NCBI GenBank assembly: GCA_022845955.1
Contig: AP025576.1
Span: forward strand, 496,001-560,000
Source: Lachnospiraceae bacterium
GTDB taxonomy: Bacteria > Bacillota > Clostridia > Lachnospirales > Lachnospiraceae
Length of the DNA: 64,000 bases
Direction of reading: 5' to 3'
This document shows, one piece after another, positions 25,444-33,686 of this stretch. A program made the position numbers and the translations under genes. Positions within the stretch are counted from its first letter, which is position 1. Every line of letters begins with the position of its first letter. The notes under the pieces are model-generated. The model worked only from the letters and a program-made list of their open reading frames with translations, searched no databases and was not told the DNA's origin.

Positions 25444-27376
25444 AACGGCCATACAGCCGGGAATGTTCGGCCTGTTTTTTGAAGATATTAACTATGCGGC
25501 GGACGGAGGGCTGTATGCGGAAATGCTGGAAAACCGTAATTTTGAATTCCGGGAATCCAGAGGCTGTTACGACCATTACAGCCAGGAATTTGCGGGCCTT
25601 TACGGCTGGAGCGCCTATCCGGCAGAAGGGAAGGGAACGCTTTTGCTGGATACGCGGATGCCTCAGAATCCGGTGAATCCCCATTATCTGATTTTTACGG
25701 CCGGTCAGGCCATGGCGGGTTTTACCAATAAAGCCTACGACGGTATTGCCCTGAAAAAGGATGCCGTTTACCGGGTCAGCTTCTGGGCGAAGGCGGAGGA
25801 TTACCGGGGCCATATCCTGGTGGATGTGGAAAAAGAAGGACAGGTTTATACACAAAAGGCGGAGCTTGGGGGCATTGACGGGGAATGGAAAAAATATGTG
25901 CTGACGCTGACTGCGGCGGCGCAGGTGCGGAATGCATCCTTTGTCATCCGGCTGTCAGAGGCCGGCAGCGTTGCCTTTGATATGATATCCATGATGCCAC
26001 AGGATGCAGTATGCGGCCTGTTCCGCAGGGATCTGGCCGAGCTTCTGAAGGAGCTGAAGCCGGGTTTCCTGCGTTTTCCGGGAGGCTGTATTGTGGAAGG
26101 AAATACGCTGGAAAACCGGTACCGCTGGAAGGAAAGCGTAGGACCCGCAGAGGAAAGGCGGGTGAACTGGAGCCGCTGGTCCGTCCATGACACAAAAGAG
26201 GAGTGCGGTTATAAAACCCCGTTTTCTCATTATAACCAGACGCTGGGACTGGGCTATTACGAATATTTCCTTCTATGCGAGTATCTGGGGGCGTCACCGG
26301 TTCCCGTAGTGAATGTGGGGCTTGCCTGCCAGTACCAGTCCACTCAGAAGGTGGCCTCAGACAGCGGGGAGTTCCGGGAATTTATCCAGGATACCCTGGA
26401 TCTGATTTCCTTTGCCAACGGGGATACCGCAACACAATGGGGTGCCCTTCGTGCCGCCATGGGCCATCCGGAGCCTTTCGGCCTTACCATGGTGGGAATC
26501 GGGAATGAACAGTGGGAAACGGAGGATGTGGATTATTTCCACAGATATGAGCTGTTTGAGGAGGCTATACATAAGGAATACCCCGATATCCGTCTGCTGG
26601 GTTCCGCCGGGCCTAATGTGAATTCCCGGGAATATGAAGCCGCCTGGAACTGGATCCGTCCCGCAGCACGCAAAAAGGATACTTTTGTTTATGCTGTGGA
26701 TGAACATTATTATGTGCCGCCCAAGTGGTGCTTTGACAATGTGGGCTTTTACGATGCATATCCCCGCGAGGTGAAGGTGTTTGCGGGAGAATACGCGGCC
26801 CATCCCCAGGGGATTGCCGATTTTACCCTCCGCAATAATATGGAAGCGGCCCTTGCAGAAGCGGCGCTGCTTACGGGAATTGAGCGGAATGCGGATGTGG
26901 TGGTGCTGGCGTGCTACGCCCCTTTGTTTGCAAGGATTGGATATACACAATGGTCGCCGGATCTTATCTGGTTCGATGACATACATGCCTACGGGACGCC
27001 CAGTTTTTATGTCCAGAAGCTGTATTCCCTGCATACGGGACAGGAGGAGCTGGAAACGGACGCTTGCCTGGAGGAGCAGCTGTATTGCGCGGTAAGCTGT
27101 GACCGTAAGGAAATGGAAGTGATCGTGAAGCTGGTGAATGGGGCGCAAGAAAGCCGCCAGATTACAATAGAGCTGGAAGAAGGCTGGAAGACAGGAACGG
27201 CCCTGACCCGGATCGAACTGTGTGGGGACTGCCTGCAGCAGGTAAATTCCATCGGCTGCCCGGAGCGGATCCGGGACAGACAGCAGACAGAGGAAATGGG
27301 AGGAAACCGGCTGCAGATTGAGGTAAAGCCGTTTTCCGTAACTGTTCTGCGCATCCCGGCGCAGTCAAAACCTTGA
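25412..27376 (+). CDS. Alpha-L-arabinofuranosidase, GH51
   Basis: 654 residues. The catalytic pair is visible: acid/base E366 in GIGNEQWE and nucleophile E460 in KVFAGEYAAH. The N-terminal part (residues 70-200) looks like a carbohydrate-binding module between strands of the barrel, the C-terminal part is the usual beta domain. It is cytoplasmic, releasing arabinose from imported arabino-oligosaccharides. It begins 32 bp inside the CNNM gene end, so translation may be coupled. Confidence 0.92.
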   Translation: MNQIKISREIKTAIQPGMFGLFFEDINYAADGGLYAEMLENRNFEFRESRGCYDHYSQEFAGLYGWSAYPAEGKGTLLLDTRMPQNPVNPHYLIFTAGQAMAGFTNKAYDGIALKKDAVYRVSFWAKAEDYRGHILVDVEKEGQVYTQKAELGGIDGEWKKYVLTLTAAAQVRNASFVIRLSEAGSVAFDMISMMPQDAVCGLFRRDLAELLKELKPGFLRFPGGCIVEGNTLENRYRWKESVGPAEERRVNWSRWSVHDTKEECGYKTPFSHYNQTLGLGYYEYFLLCEYLGASPVPVVNVGLACQYQSTQKVASDSGEFREFIQDTLDLISFANGDTATQWGALRAAMGHPEPFGLTMVGIGNEQWETEDVDYFHRYELFEEAIHKEYPDIRLLGSAGPNVNSREYEAAWNWIRPAARKKDTFVYAVDEHYYVPPKWCFDNVGFYDAYPREVKVFAGEYAAHPQGIADFTLRNNMEAALAEAALLTGIERNADVVVLACYAPLFARIGYTQWSPDLIWFDDIHAYGTPSFYVQKLYSLHTGQEELETDACLEEQLYCAVSCDRKEMEVIVKLVNGAQESRQITIELEEGWKTGTALTRIELCGDCLQQVNSIGCPERIRDRQQTEEMGGNRLQIEVKPFSVTVLRIPAQSKP

Positions 27377-27418
27377 GCAGATAAAGCTTCCGTACAGATA
27401 CCTATGGTTAAATAAGAG

Positions 27419-27475
27419 AACCGTTAATTCGCACAAAAAGTTTCCCCCAATTTGTGCGGATTGACGGTTTCTTTA
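27419..27475 (+). terminator. Terminator after the GH51 gene
   Basis: AACCGT (27419-27424) with ACGGTT (27464-27469) encloses a second stem, CGCACAAA/TTTGTGCG, then TCTTTATAT. Confidence 0.75.
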
Positions 27476-27508
27476 TATATTTTTTATACTTTTTTTCTAA
27501 AAATAACA

Positions 27509-27568
27509 TTGTAATTGCGGGCTTCGCGGCCTATAATTTTTAACTAAAGCAATTGTTAACATTGTTAA
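27509..27568 (+). promoter_or_regulatory. Promoter and MarR operator of the ABC exporter operon
   Basis: TTGTAA (27509-27514), 17 bp, TATAAT (27532-27537). Right after the start point is TTAAC-ATT-GTTAA (27556-27568), an inverted repeat placed where a bound MarR dimer would block transcription. Autoregulation is inferred. Confidence 0.65.
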
Positions 27569-27621
27569 ATGTTGTTTTTGCAAATTAAGGTAAGGCTTTT
27601 AGCCGCGAAAGGAGTGGAAAA

Positions 27622-28089
27622 ATGACGGCGGACGAAATGCGTACTGCCTTGCTTCGGACTACATTTCGATATGGCAAGGTGAATATGGGGATTCACCTGG
27701 GGAATATTACCCATGGGGAATTCACAACACTGCAAATGGTTCATATGTATAGGAAGAAGCATCCCGGAGAATACGGCATTGGTGTGTCCGAACTGGCGCG
27801 ATGCTCCTATATGTCACCGCCTGCCATGTCCAGGACACTGAAGGCTGTGGAAGAAAAAGGGCTGGCGGAACGCAGGGTAGACAGTCAAAACCGAAGGAAA
27901 ACCTATGTCCGCCTGACTCCCGAAGGAGAAAATGCCAGACAGCATGCCTGGAGGATGTGTACGGATTACATCAACCGGGTAATAGAAGAAATGGGAGAAG
28001 AAAAGATGGAAACCTTCCTTGCTTTGTGGGAAGAAATGGTGGATCTTATGGAAAAAAACATACCTATGTTTTACGAGGAGCCATCTTGA
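27622..28089 (+). CDS. MarR family transcriptional regulator
   Basis: 155 residues with the MarR winged helix: VSELARCSYMSPPAMSRTLKAVEEKGLAERRVDSQNRRKTYVRLTPEG (recognition helix then wing). An AAAGGAG site precedes the start. It probably represses its own operon together with the ABC exporter that follows, and releases DNA on binding a drug or lipid-like compound; the ligand cannot be read. Its stop at 28089 is 64 bp before the exporter start. Confidence 0.9.
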   Translation: MTADEMRTALLRTTFRYGKVNMGIHLGNITHGEFTTLQMVHMYRKKHPGEYGIGVSELARCSYMSPPAMSRTLKAVEEKGLAERRVDSQNRRKTYVRLTPEGENARQHAWRMCTDYINRVIEEMGEEKMETFLALWEEMVDLMEKNIPMFYEEPS

Positions 28090-28153
28090 CTTATTTGGCA
28101 CAAGACAGATGGCTGCAAACGCCATAGAGCATCTGAAAGGAGAGACTGAAAGA

Positions 28154-30304
28154 ATGTGGAAATTGTTTAAACACCTGGGTGAGCACAAAGTCACCGTCCT
28201 GCTCATCGTTCTGCTTCTGATAGGCCAGGCGTACTGTGATCTGGCGCTGCCTTCCTATACTTCCGATATCGTGGATGTGGGGATTCAGCAGGGAGGCATA
28301 GAGAATGCGGTGCCCGTGAAAATGAGGGAGGAAACCTTTGACAGCCTGGGCCTGTTTATGACGGCGGATGAAAAAAAGGAAGCACAGCAGGCCTATGATC
28401 TGGTGGATGGCATATATGAGCTAAATACCTCGGATGAGGAGACGATTAACCGTCTCAATGAGGATTTTGGAATGCCTATGGTGATTCTTGGCTCCATCCG
28501 GGAATCCGGGCAGACGGATGTCGAAAGCCTGAAGGGAATGATGGAAGCCCAGGGCATTGACGATTCCAGGCTTACCGCCATAAAAGAGGAGGCCGTTCAG
28601 GAAATGGGGGATATGAGTGATTCCGTGATCACCCAGAAGGCCATCCTCTTTATCCAGGGAGAGTACGAAGCCCTGGGAATGGATCTGGAGCAGGTACAGA
28701 TGAATTATCTGCTTTCCACAGGCGGAAAAATGCTTGGCCTGACACTGCTCATGATGGCGGCGGCTATTCTGGCCGGCCTTCTGTCCTCAAGGACCGCAGC
28801 CAGAATCGGTATGGATTTAAGGGGAAAGGTTTTTACCAAGGTTGTGTCCTTTTCCAATAACGAGCTGAATAAGTTTTCTATTGCTTCTTTGATCACGAGA
28901 AGCACCAACGATATCCAGCAGGTACAGATGGTGGAGGTTATGCTGCTGCGTATGGTGCTGTATGCCCCTATCATCGGGATAGGCGGTATTGTCAAGGTAA
29001 TGAGCACTAAAACCGGCCTGGGCTGGATTATCGGGGTAGCGGTAGCGGCTATTTCCGTCGTGGTGCTTGTGCTGATGCAGGTGGCTATGCCCAAATTCAA
29101 GAAAATGCAGTCCCTGGTGGACCGCCTGAATCTGGTGTCCAGGGAAATCCTTACCGGAGTCCCCGTCATCCGTGCTTTCAGCAGGGAAAAATTCGAGGAA
29201 GACCGTTTTGAAACCGCGAATAAGGATTTGATGAAAACCCAGTTGTTCACCAACCGTGTCATGACCTTTATGATGCCTATGATGATGCTGATTATGAACG
29301 GTGTTACCGTCATGATCATATGGTTCGGAGGAAAGGGTATCGATGCGGGGAACCTTCAGGTAGGCGACATGATGGCGTTTATCACCTATACCATGCAGAT
29401 TGTCATGGCCTTCCTGATGATCACCATGATTTCCGTTATGCTTCCCCGTGCCGGAGTGGCTGCGGAAAGAATCCAGGAGGTTCTGGATACGGATCCCACC
29501 ATACATGATGCGCCTTCCGTGAAAGATGACCGGCTGTCAGCGGTAAAAGGAGAGCTTTCCTTTGAAGATGTTTCCTTCCGGTATGACGGAGCGAAGGAGG
29601 ATGCGCTGGAGAATATCAGCTTTACGGCAAGGCCTGGCGAAACCACCGCGATTATTGGAAGCACCGGCTGCGGGAAATCCACGCTCATTCATCTTGTCCC
29701 CCGGTTTTATGACGTAACAAAAGGGAAGATTACCATAGACGGCGTGGATATCCGGGAAATGTCCCAGCATAAGCTGAGAAGTATCCTGGGTTTTGTCCCT
29801 CAGAAGGCAAACCTGTTCTCCGGTGATATCGCTTCGAATATCAAGTACGGCGGTTCCTATATTACGGATGAAATGATGAAGCAGGCGGCCGATATTGCGC
29901 AGGCTGTGGAGTTTATCGAAAGCAAGGCGGAAGGGTATGAAAGCCCTATCGCCCAGGGCGGCAGCAACGTGTCCGGCGGACAGAAGCAGCGTCTTTCCAT
30001 CGCCAGGGCCATTGCCAAGGATCCGAAGATTTTCCTGTTTGACGACAGCTTTTCCGCGTTGGACTACAAAACGGATATGGTTCTGCGGAAAGCCCTGCAT
30101 GAAAAAATAGAAGATGCCACGGTAATTATTGTGGCACAGCGTATCAGCACCATCCTCCATGCCAACCAGATCATTGTACTGGATGAAGGGCGGATAGCCG
30201 GAATCGGAACCCACGAAGAATTGCTTACGTCCTGTGAGGCATACCAGGAAATTGCCCGTTCCCAGTTGTCTGAGTCAGAGCTGAAAGGAGGAAGCGCATC
30301 ATGA
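28154..30304 (+). CDS. ABC exporter half-transporter A (degenerate ATPase site)
   Basis: 716 residues, six membrane segments then a nucleotide-binding domain. Walker A GSTGCGKST, signature VSGGQ, Walker B FLFDDSFSALD: the catalytic Glu is replaced by Asp, as in the TM287-type subunit of heterodimeric exporters. Between membrane segments 1 and 2 is an unusually long extracytoplasmic insert (about residues 45-180, acidic, e.g. DEETINRLNEDFG). The start at 28154 has AAAGGAG 10 bases upstream; an in-frame ATG further upstream overlaps the MarR gene and lacks one. Confidence 0.93.
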   Translation: MWKLFKHLGEHKVTVLLIVLLLIGQAYCDLALPSYTSDIVDVGIQQGGIENAVPVKMREETFDSLGLFMTADEKKEAQQAYDLVDGIYELNTSDEETINRLNEDFGMPMVILGSIRESGQTDVESLKGMMEAQGIDDSRLTAIKEEAVQEMGDMSDSVITQKAILFIQGEYEALGMDLEQVQMNYLLSTGGKMLGLTLLMMAAAILAGLLSSRTAARIGMDLRGKVFTKVVSFSNNELNKFSIASLITRSTNDIQQVQMVEVMLLRMVLYAPIIGIGGIVKVMSTKTGLGWIIGVAVAAISVVVLVLMQVAMPKFKKMQSLVDRLNLVSREILTGVPVIRAFSREKFEEDRFETANKDLMKTQLFTNRVMTFMMPMMMLIMNGVTVMIIWFGGKGIDAGNLQVGDMMAFITYTMQIVMAFLMITMISVMLPRAGVAAERIQEVLDTDPTIHDAPSVKDDRLSAVKGELSFEDVSFRYDGAKEDALENISFTARPGETTAIIGSTGCGKSTLIHLVPRFYDVTKGKITIDGVDIREMSQHKLRSILGFVPQKANLFSGDIASNIKYGGSYITDEMMKQAADIAQAVEFIESKAEGYESPIAQGGSNVSGGQKQRLSIARAIAKDPKIFLFDDSFSALDYKTDMVLRKALHEKIEDATVIIVAQRISTILHANQIIVLDEGRIAGIGTHEELLTSCEAYQEIARSQLSESELKGGSAS

Positions 30305-32139
30305 GTGAGAATCAGAGAAGACCGGTGAAGATGCATGGCCCCGGCGCCCGGATGGGCGGTGAAAAGGCCAAAGATTTTAAAGGCACCATAAAAAAACTGG
30401 TGAAATATATGGGCAGCTACTGGCCCGCATTTGTTGCCGTATTGTTTTTTGCTATCGGCAGTACCGTATTCGGTATTATCGGCCCCAAAATATCAGGTAA
30501 GGCCACAACGGAGCTGTTCAACGGACTTGTTGCCAAGGTTTCCGGCACCGGAAGCATTAATTTTGAAAAAATCGGCCAGATCCTGCTGCTCCTTCTGGGG
30601 CTGTATGTGCTGAGCGCGGTCCTTTCCTTTGTACAGGGGCTGCTCATGACCGGCATATCCCAAAGGCTGGCCTACCGTTTCCGGGAGGAAATCTGTTCCA
30701 AAATTAACCGGATGCCCATGAAATATTTTGAAAGCAGGACGGTAGGTGAGGTGCTTTCCCGTATCACCAACGATGTGGATACGCTGGGACAGAGCCTTAA
30801 CCAGAGCGTAACCCAGCTGATCACCTCCCTGACCACCATGGTGGGCGTGCTTATCATGATGCTGAGCATCAGTCCCCTGATGACCCTGATTGCCATAGTC
30901 ATTCTCCCCATATCCGCGGGACTGATAGGGCTTGTGGTAAAAAAGTCCCAGAAATTTTTCGTTGCACAGCAGAAATACCTGGGCGAAATCAACGGGCAGG
31001 TGGAAGAGGTTTACAGCGGCCACAATATCGTAAAGGCCTATAACAAAGAAGAGGATGTGGAACAGATTTTCCACGAAACCAACAATATCCTTTACCAGTC
31101 CGCATGGAAATCCCAGTTCCTTTCTGGCCTGATGCAGCCTATCATGACCTTTGTGGGCAACCTGGGCTATGTATCGGTAGCTGTGGTGGGAAGTATGCTG
31201 GCTGTCAGGGGAACGATCACTGTCGGTGATATCCAGGCATTTATCCAGTACGTAAGAAACTTCACCCAGCCGATTACCCAGCTGGCACAGGTATCCAATA
31301 TGCTCCAGTCCACTGCGGCCGCCGCAGAGAGGGTATTTGAATTCCTGGAAGAAGAGGAAGAAGAACAGGTGGCGGAAAATCCCGTACATCTGGAATTTCC
31401 CCAGGGAAGGGTGGATTTCCGGAACGTGGTGTTCGGCTATAACCCGGATAAAATCATCATTCATAATTTCAACTGTTCCGTAAAGCCCGGCCAGACGGTA
31501 GCCATAGTCGGTCCTACCGGAGCCGGAAAGACCACAATGGTTAAGCTTCTCATGCGTTTTTATGATGTGAACAGCGGTGCGATTCTGGTGGACGGTTCCG
31601 ACGTGCGGGAATTTAACCGGAGCGAGCTTCGTGAAATATTCGGCATGGTGCTCCAGGACACCTGGCTCTTTAAGGGCACCATCATGGAAAATATCCGTTA
31701 CGGCCGTCTGGATGCCACGGATGAAGAAGTGATAGAGGCGGCAAAGGCAGCCCATGCCCATCATTTCATACAGACACTGCCCGGAGGCTATCAGATGGAG
31801 CTTAATGAGGATGCGAGCAATGTTTCCCAGGGACAGAAGCAGCTTCTTACCATTGCCCGTGCTATTCTGGCGGATAATAAAATAATGATTCTGGACGAAG
31901 CGACAAGCTCCGTGGATACCAGAACGGAGCAGCAGATCCAGAAAGCCATGAACCGGCTTATGGAAGGAAGAACCAGTTTCGTAATCGCCCACAGGCTGTC
32001 CACCATTCGTGATGCAGACCTGATCCTGGTAATGAAGGACGGCGATATTATCGAACAGGGCAGCCATGAAGAACTCCTTGCAAAGAACGGCTTCTATGCA
32101 GAGCTTTACAATTCGCAGTTCGTGGATGCAACCGCATAG
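30301..32139 (+). CDS. ABC exporter half-transporter B (catalytic ATPase site)
   Basis: 612 residues. Walker A GPTGAGKTT, Walker B IMILDEATSSVD with the catalytic Glu, and a non-canonical signature NVSQGQ. It complements the first subunit: B's Walker A/B plus A's VSGGQ make the working ATP site, the other site is degenerate. Overlaps subunit A by four bases (ATGA). Likely exports a drug, peptide or lipid. Confidence 0.94.
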   Translation: MSENQRRPVKMHGPGARMGGEKAKDFKGTIKKLVKYMGSYWPAFVAVLFFAIGSTVFGIIGPKISGKATTELFNGLVAKVSGTGSINFEKIGQILLLLLGLYVLSAVLSFVQGLLMTGISQRLAYRFREEICSKINRMPMKYFESRTVGEVLSRITNDVDTLGQSLNQSVTQLITSLTTMVGVLIMMLSISPLMTLIAIVILPISAGLIGLVVKKSQKFFVAQQKYLGEINGQVEEVYSGHNIVKAYNKEEDVEQIFHETNNILYQSAWKSQFLSGLMQPIMTFVGNLGYVSVAVVGSMLAVRGTITVGDIQAFIQYVRNFTQPITQLAQVSNMLQSTAAAAERVFEFLEEEEEEQVAENPVHLEFPQGRVDFRNVVFGYNPDKIIIHNFNCSVKPGQTVAIVGPTGAGKTTMVKLLMRFYDVNSGAILVDGSDVREFNRSELREIFGMVLQDTWLFKGTIMENIRYGRLDATDEEVIEAAKAAHAHHFIQTLPGGYQMELNEDASNVSQGQKQLLTIARAILADNKIMILDEATSSVDTRTEQQIQKAMNRLMEGRTSFVIAHRLSTIRDADLILVMKDGDIIEQGSHEELLAKNGFYAELYNSQFVDATA

Positions 32140-32156
32140 AAAGGGAGAAAAAGGAA

Positions 32157-32762
32157 ATGGGAAATCTGAGAACAATCACTATAGAGCGTCAGTATGCCAG
32201 CGGCGGCCGTGAAATCGGGAAAAAGCTGTCCCAAAAGCTGGGAATCCCCTATTATGACGGGCAGCTTCTGATGATGGCGGCGGAAAAATACGGTCTTAAC
32301 CCGGGAGAAGTCCGGGCCAACGATGAGAAAGTCAACAGAAGCCTTCTTTATTCGGTGGCCGCTGCGGTGGAAAATTTCCGCGGAAATGACAGGGGAATGC
32401 TGCCTTACCGCATTTATCAGGCACAGGCGGAGACAATCCGCCGCCTGAGCCTGGAAGGCCCCTGTATTTTCATCGGCCGCTGTGCGGGCGAGGTGCTTAA
32501 GGATAAACGCAGGAGCCTGCATGTATTCATATACGCTTCCTCCATGGCGGACAGAAGGGAACGGGCCAACAAGGCGGATCGTATTCCCATGACCGATGCG
32601 GATTCTTATATCCGCATGAAGGATAAACAGAGAAAAGATTACTATAAAATGTATGCGGAGAAGGAGTGGGGAGATCCCCTGAATTATGATTTGTGCCTGA
32701 ACAGCTCTTCTCTCGGATATGACGGATGTGTTGAGCTGATAGAAAGAGCCGTACAGATGTGA
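32157..32762 (+). CDS. Cytidylate kinase-like family protein
   Basis: 201 residues starting ITIERQYASGGREIGKKLSQKLGIPYYDG, the phosphate-binding start of the cytidylate-kinase-like family, with C-terminal arginine-rich lid (RRERANKADRI). Family members transfer phosphate to CMP-type or unknown acceptors. It follows the exporter by 17 bp in the same operon, so it may be co-regulated by the MarR protein. Substrate is unknown. Confidence 0.75.
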   Translation: MGNLRTITIERQYASGGREIGKKLSQKLGIPYYDGQLLMMAAEKYGLNPGEVRANDEKVNRSLLYSVAAAVENFRGNDRGMLPYRIYQAQAETIRRLSLEGPCIFIGRCAGEVLKDKRRSLHVFIYASSMADRRERANKADRIPMTDADSYIRMKDKQRKDYYKMYAEKEWGDPLNYDLCLNSSSLGYDGCVELIERAVQM

Positions 32763-32782
32763 AGTACATGAGTGATTGCAAA

Positions 32783-32871
32783 GCACGGCTGCTTTCCTGC
32801 CGTGCGGTACGTAAGCAAAAATATTCCGGATATACAAAATACCGGCCGGCTTTCCTGGGAAAGCCGGCCGG
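32783..32871 (+). terminator. Two hairpins ending the exporter operon
   Basis: GCACGGC/GCCGTGC (32783-32805) and a very strong CCGGCCGGCTTTCC/GGAAAGCCGGCCGG palindrome (32842-32871). Neither has a clean T-run, but the pair lies between convergent genes and probably terminates. Confidence 0.6.
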
Positions 32872-32888
32872 AACGGATCCTGCTGATT

Positions 32889-33185
32889 TTAGAAATTTAA
32901 AACATATTTTGTTGCCTTTGCTTTTCCGGTTACACGGATTTTTCCTTGAGACAGCAGGGACATAAGAACTTTCCGGGCCGGAAAACCGGAACATCCCAGC
33001 AACAATTCAACATCCTTACGTGAGATTTCCTTTTCGGCATTTTCTATTCCTATGATTTCCCCGTCCCTTGAAACACCAACATAGATTTCCCCACCTTCGG
33101 AATTGGCAAATGCTATAATTTCTTTCTTAAAATCTGTATTTATTATTTCTTTTAACTCCAGTTGACTACTTTCTGTAAATTCCAT
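32889..33185 (-). CDS. Miniature AlbA_2/Schlafen-like protein, internally shortened
   Basis: 98 residues. Residues 1-55 (ESSQLELKEIINTDFKKEIIAFANSEGGEIYVGV) are the start of an AlbA_2 domain; residues 55-98 (ISRKDVELLLGCSGFPARKVLMSLLSQGKI) are the wing-helix usually found at the far C terminus of 400-500-residue family members. The middle, about 300 residues, is missing in frame. The start follows AGGAAG. It may be a decayed gene, or a functional small DNA-binding protein. Confidence 0.6.
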   Translation of the reverse strand: MEFTESSQLELKEIINTDFKKEIIAFANSEGGEIYVGVSRDGEIIGIENAEKEISRKDVELLLGCSGFPARKVLMSLLSQGKIRVTGKAKATKYVLNF

Positions 33186-33353
33186 TTAACACTTCCTGGT
33201 ATATCATAATGTATTATATCGCGATTGATTTATATTTTCCGACACAGGAACCATGTTTTAACCATATTTTAATCAACGAACTGTATATTTAAGAAAAAAA
33301 CGGAGATACTTTAGCTACAATATTCCACAGAGTAAAAATCAGGTGAAATAATA

Positions 33354-33390
33354 GTAACGGTTCCTTGTTGTCTGAACTGTTACATATAAT
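33354..33390 (+). promoter_or_regulatory. Promoter region of the HPr-like gene with inverted repeat
   Basis: TATAAT at 33385-33390 is a good -10. Just before it is GTAACGGTTC (33354-33363) with GAACTGTTAC (33374-33383), an inverted repeat that resembles the ends of the dispersed palindromic repeat. It may be an operator or a decayed copy of that repeat. Confidence 0.4.
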
Positions 33391-33413
33391 AAGAGTAATG
33401 AAAGGATAGAATT

Positions 33414-33653
33414 ATGGAATCGGTTAAAATCTGTTTTGACAATGCGGATGAAGTATGGAAGTTTGTAAATACCATAAGAAAATTTGACGGGGAATATGAT
33501 TTGGCGGCGGGAAGCTACACGGTAGATGCCAAATCCATTCTGGGAGTTTGTGCCCTGGGAACCGGAAAAGCACTGGATCTGAAGCTGGTAAATCCCAGAG
33601 GGGAAGAGAAAAAACTACTGACAGCCCTGCATGAGTATATGGTTGGGGTGTAA
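33414..33653 (+). CDS. HPr-like protein lacking the phosphorylated histidine
   Basis: 79 residues. VDAKSILGVCALGTGKALDLKL matches the middle of HPr, including the serine region around Ser46. The N-terminal His-Ala-Arg motif that carries phosphate is absent (ICFDNADEVWKFVNTIRKF in its place). It is therefore not a normal phosphocarrier and may be a regulatory HPr variant, like a Crh. AAAGGA precedes the ATG. Confidence 0.75.
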   Translation: MESVKICFDNADEVWKFVNTIRKFDGEYDLAAGSYTVDAKSILGVCALGTGKALDLKLVNPRGEEKKLLTALHEYMVGV

Positions 33654-33679
33654 CGGCAGTACGGGAGGTAGTACTGCCG
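33654..33679. terminator. Hairpin between convergent genes
   Basis: CGGCAGTAC (33654-33662) pairs with GTACTGCCG (33671-33679), between the HPr-like stop and the convergent AAA/nuclease stop. No T-run on either side, so terminator strength is uncertain. Confidence 0.5.
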
Positions 33680-33686
33680 CCTGACA

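Noticed and set aside
30493..32175. 560-residue minus-strand frame opposite the second ABC subunit
   Set aside because: Same reasons; Walker and signature motifs are on the plus strand.
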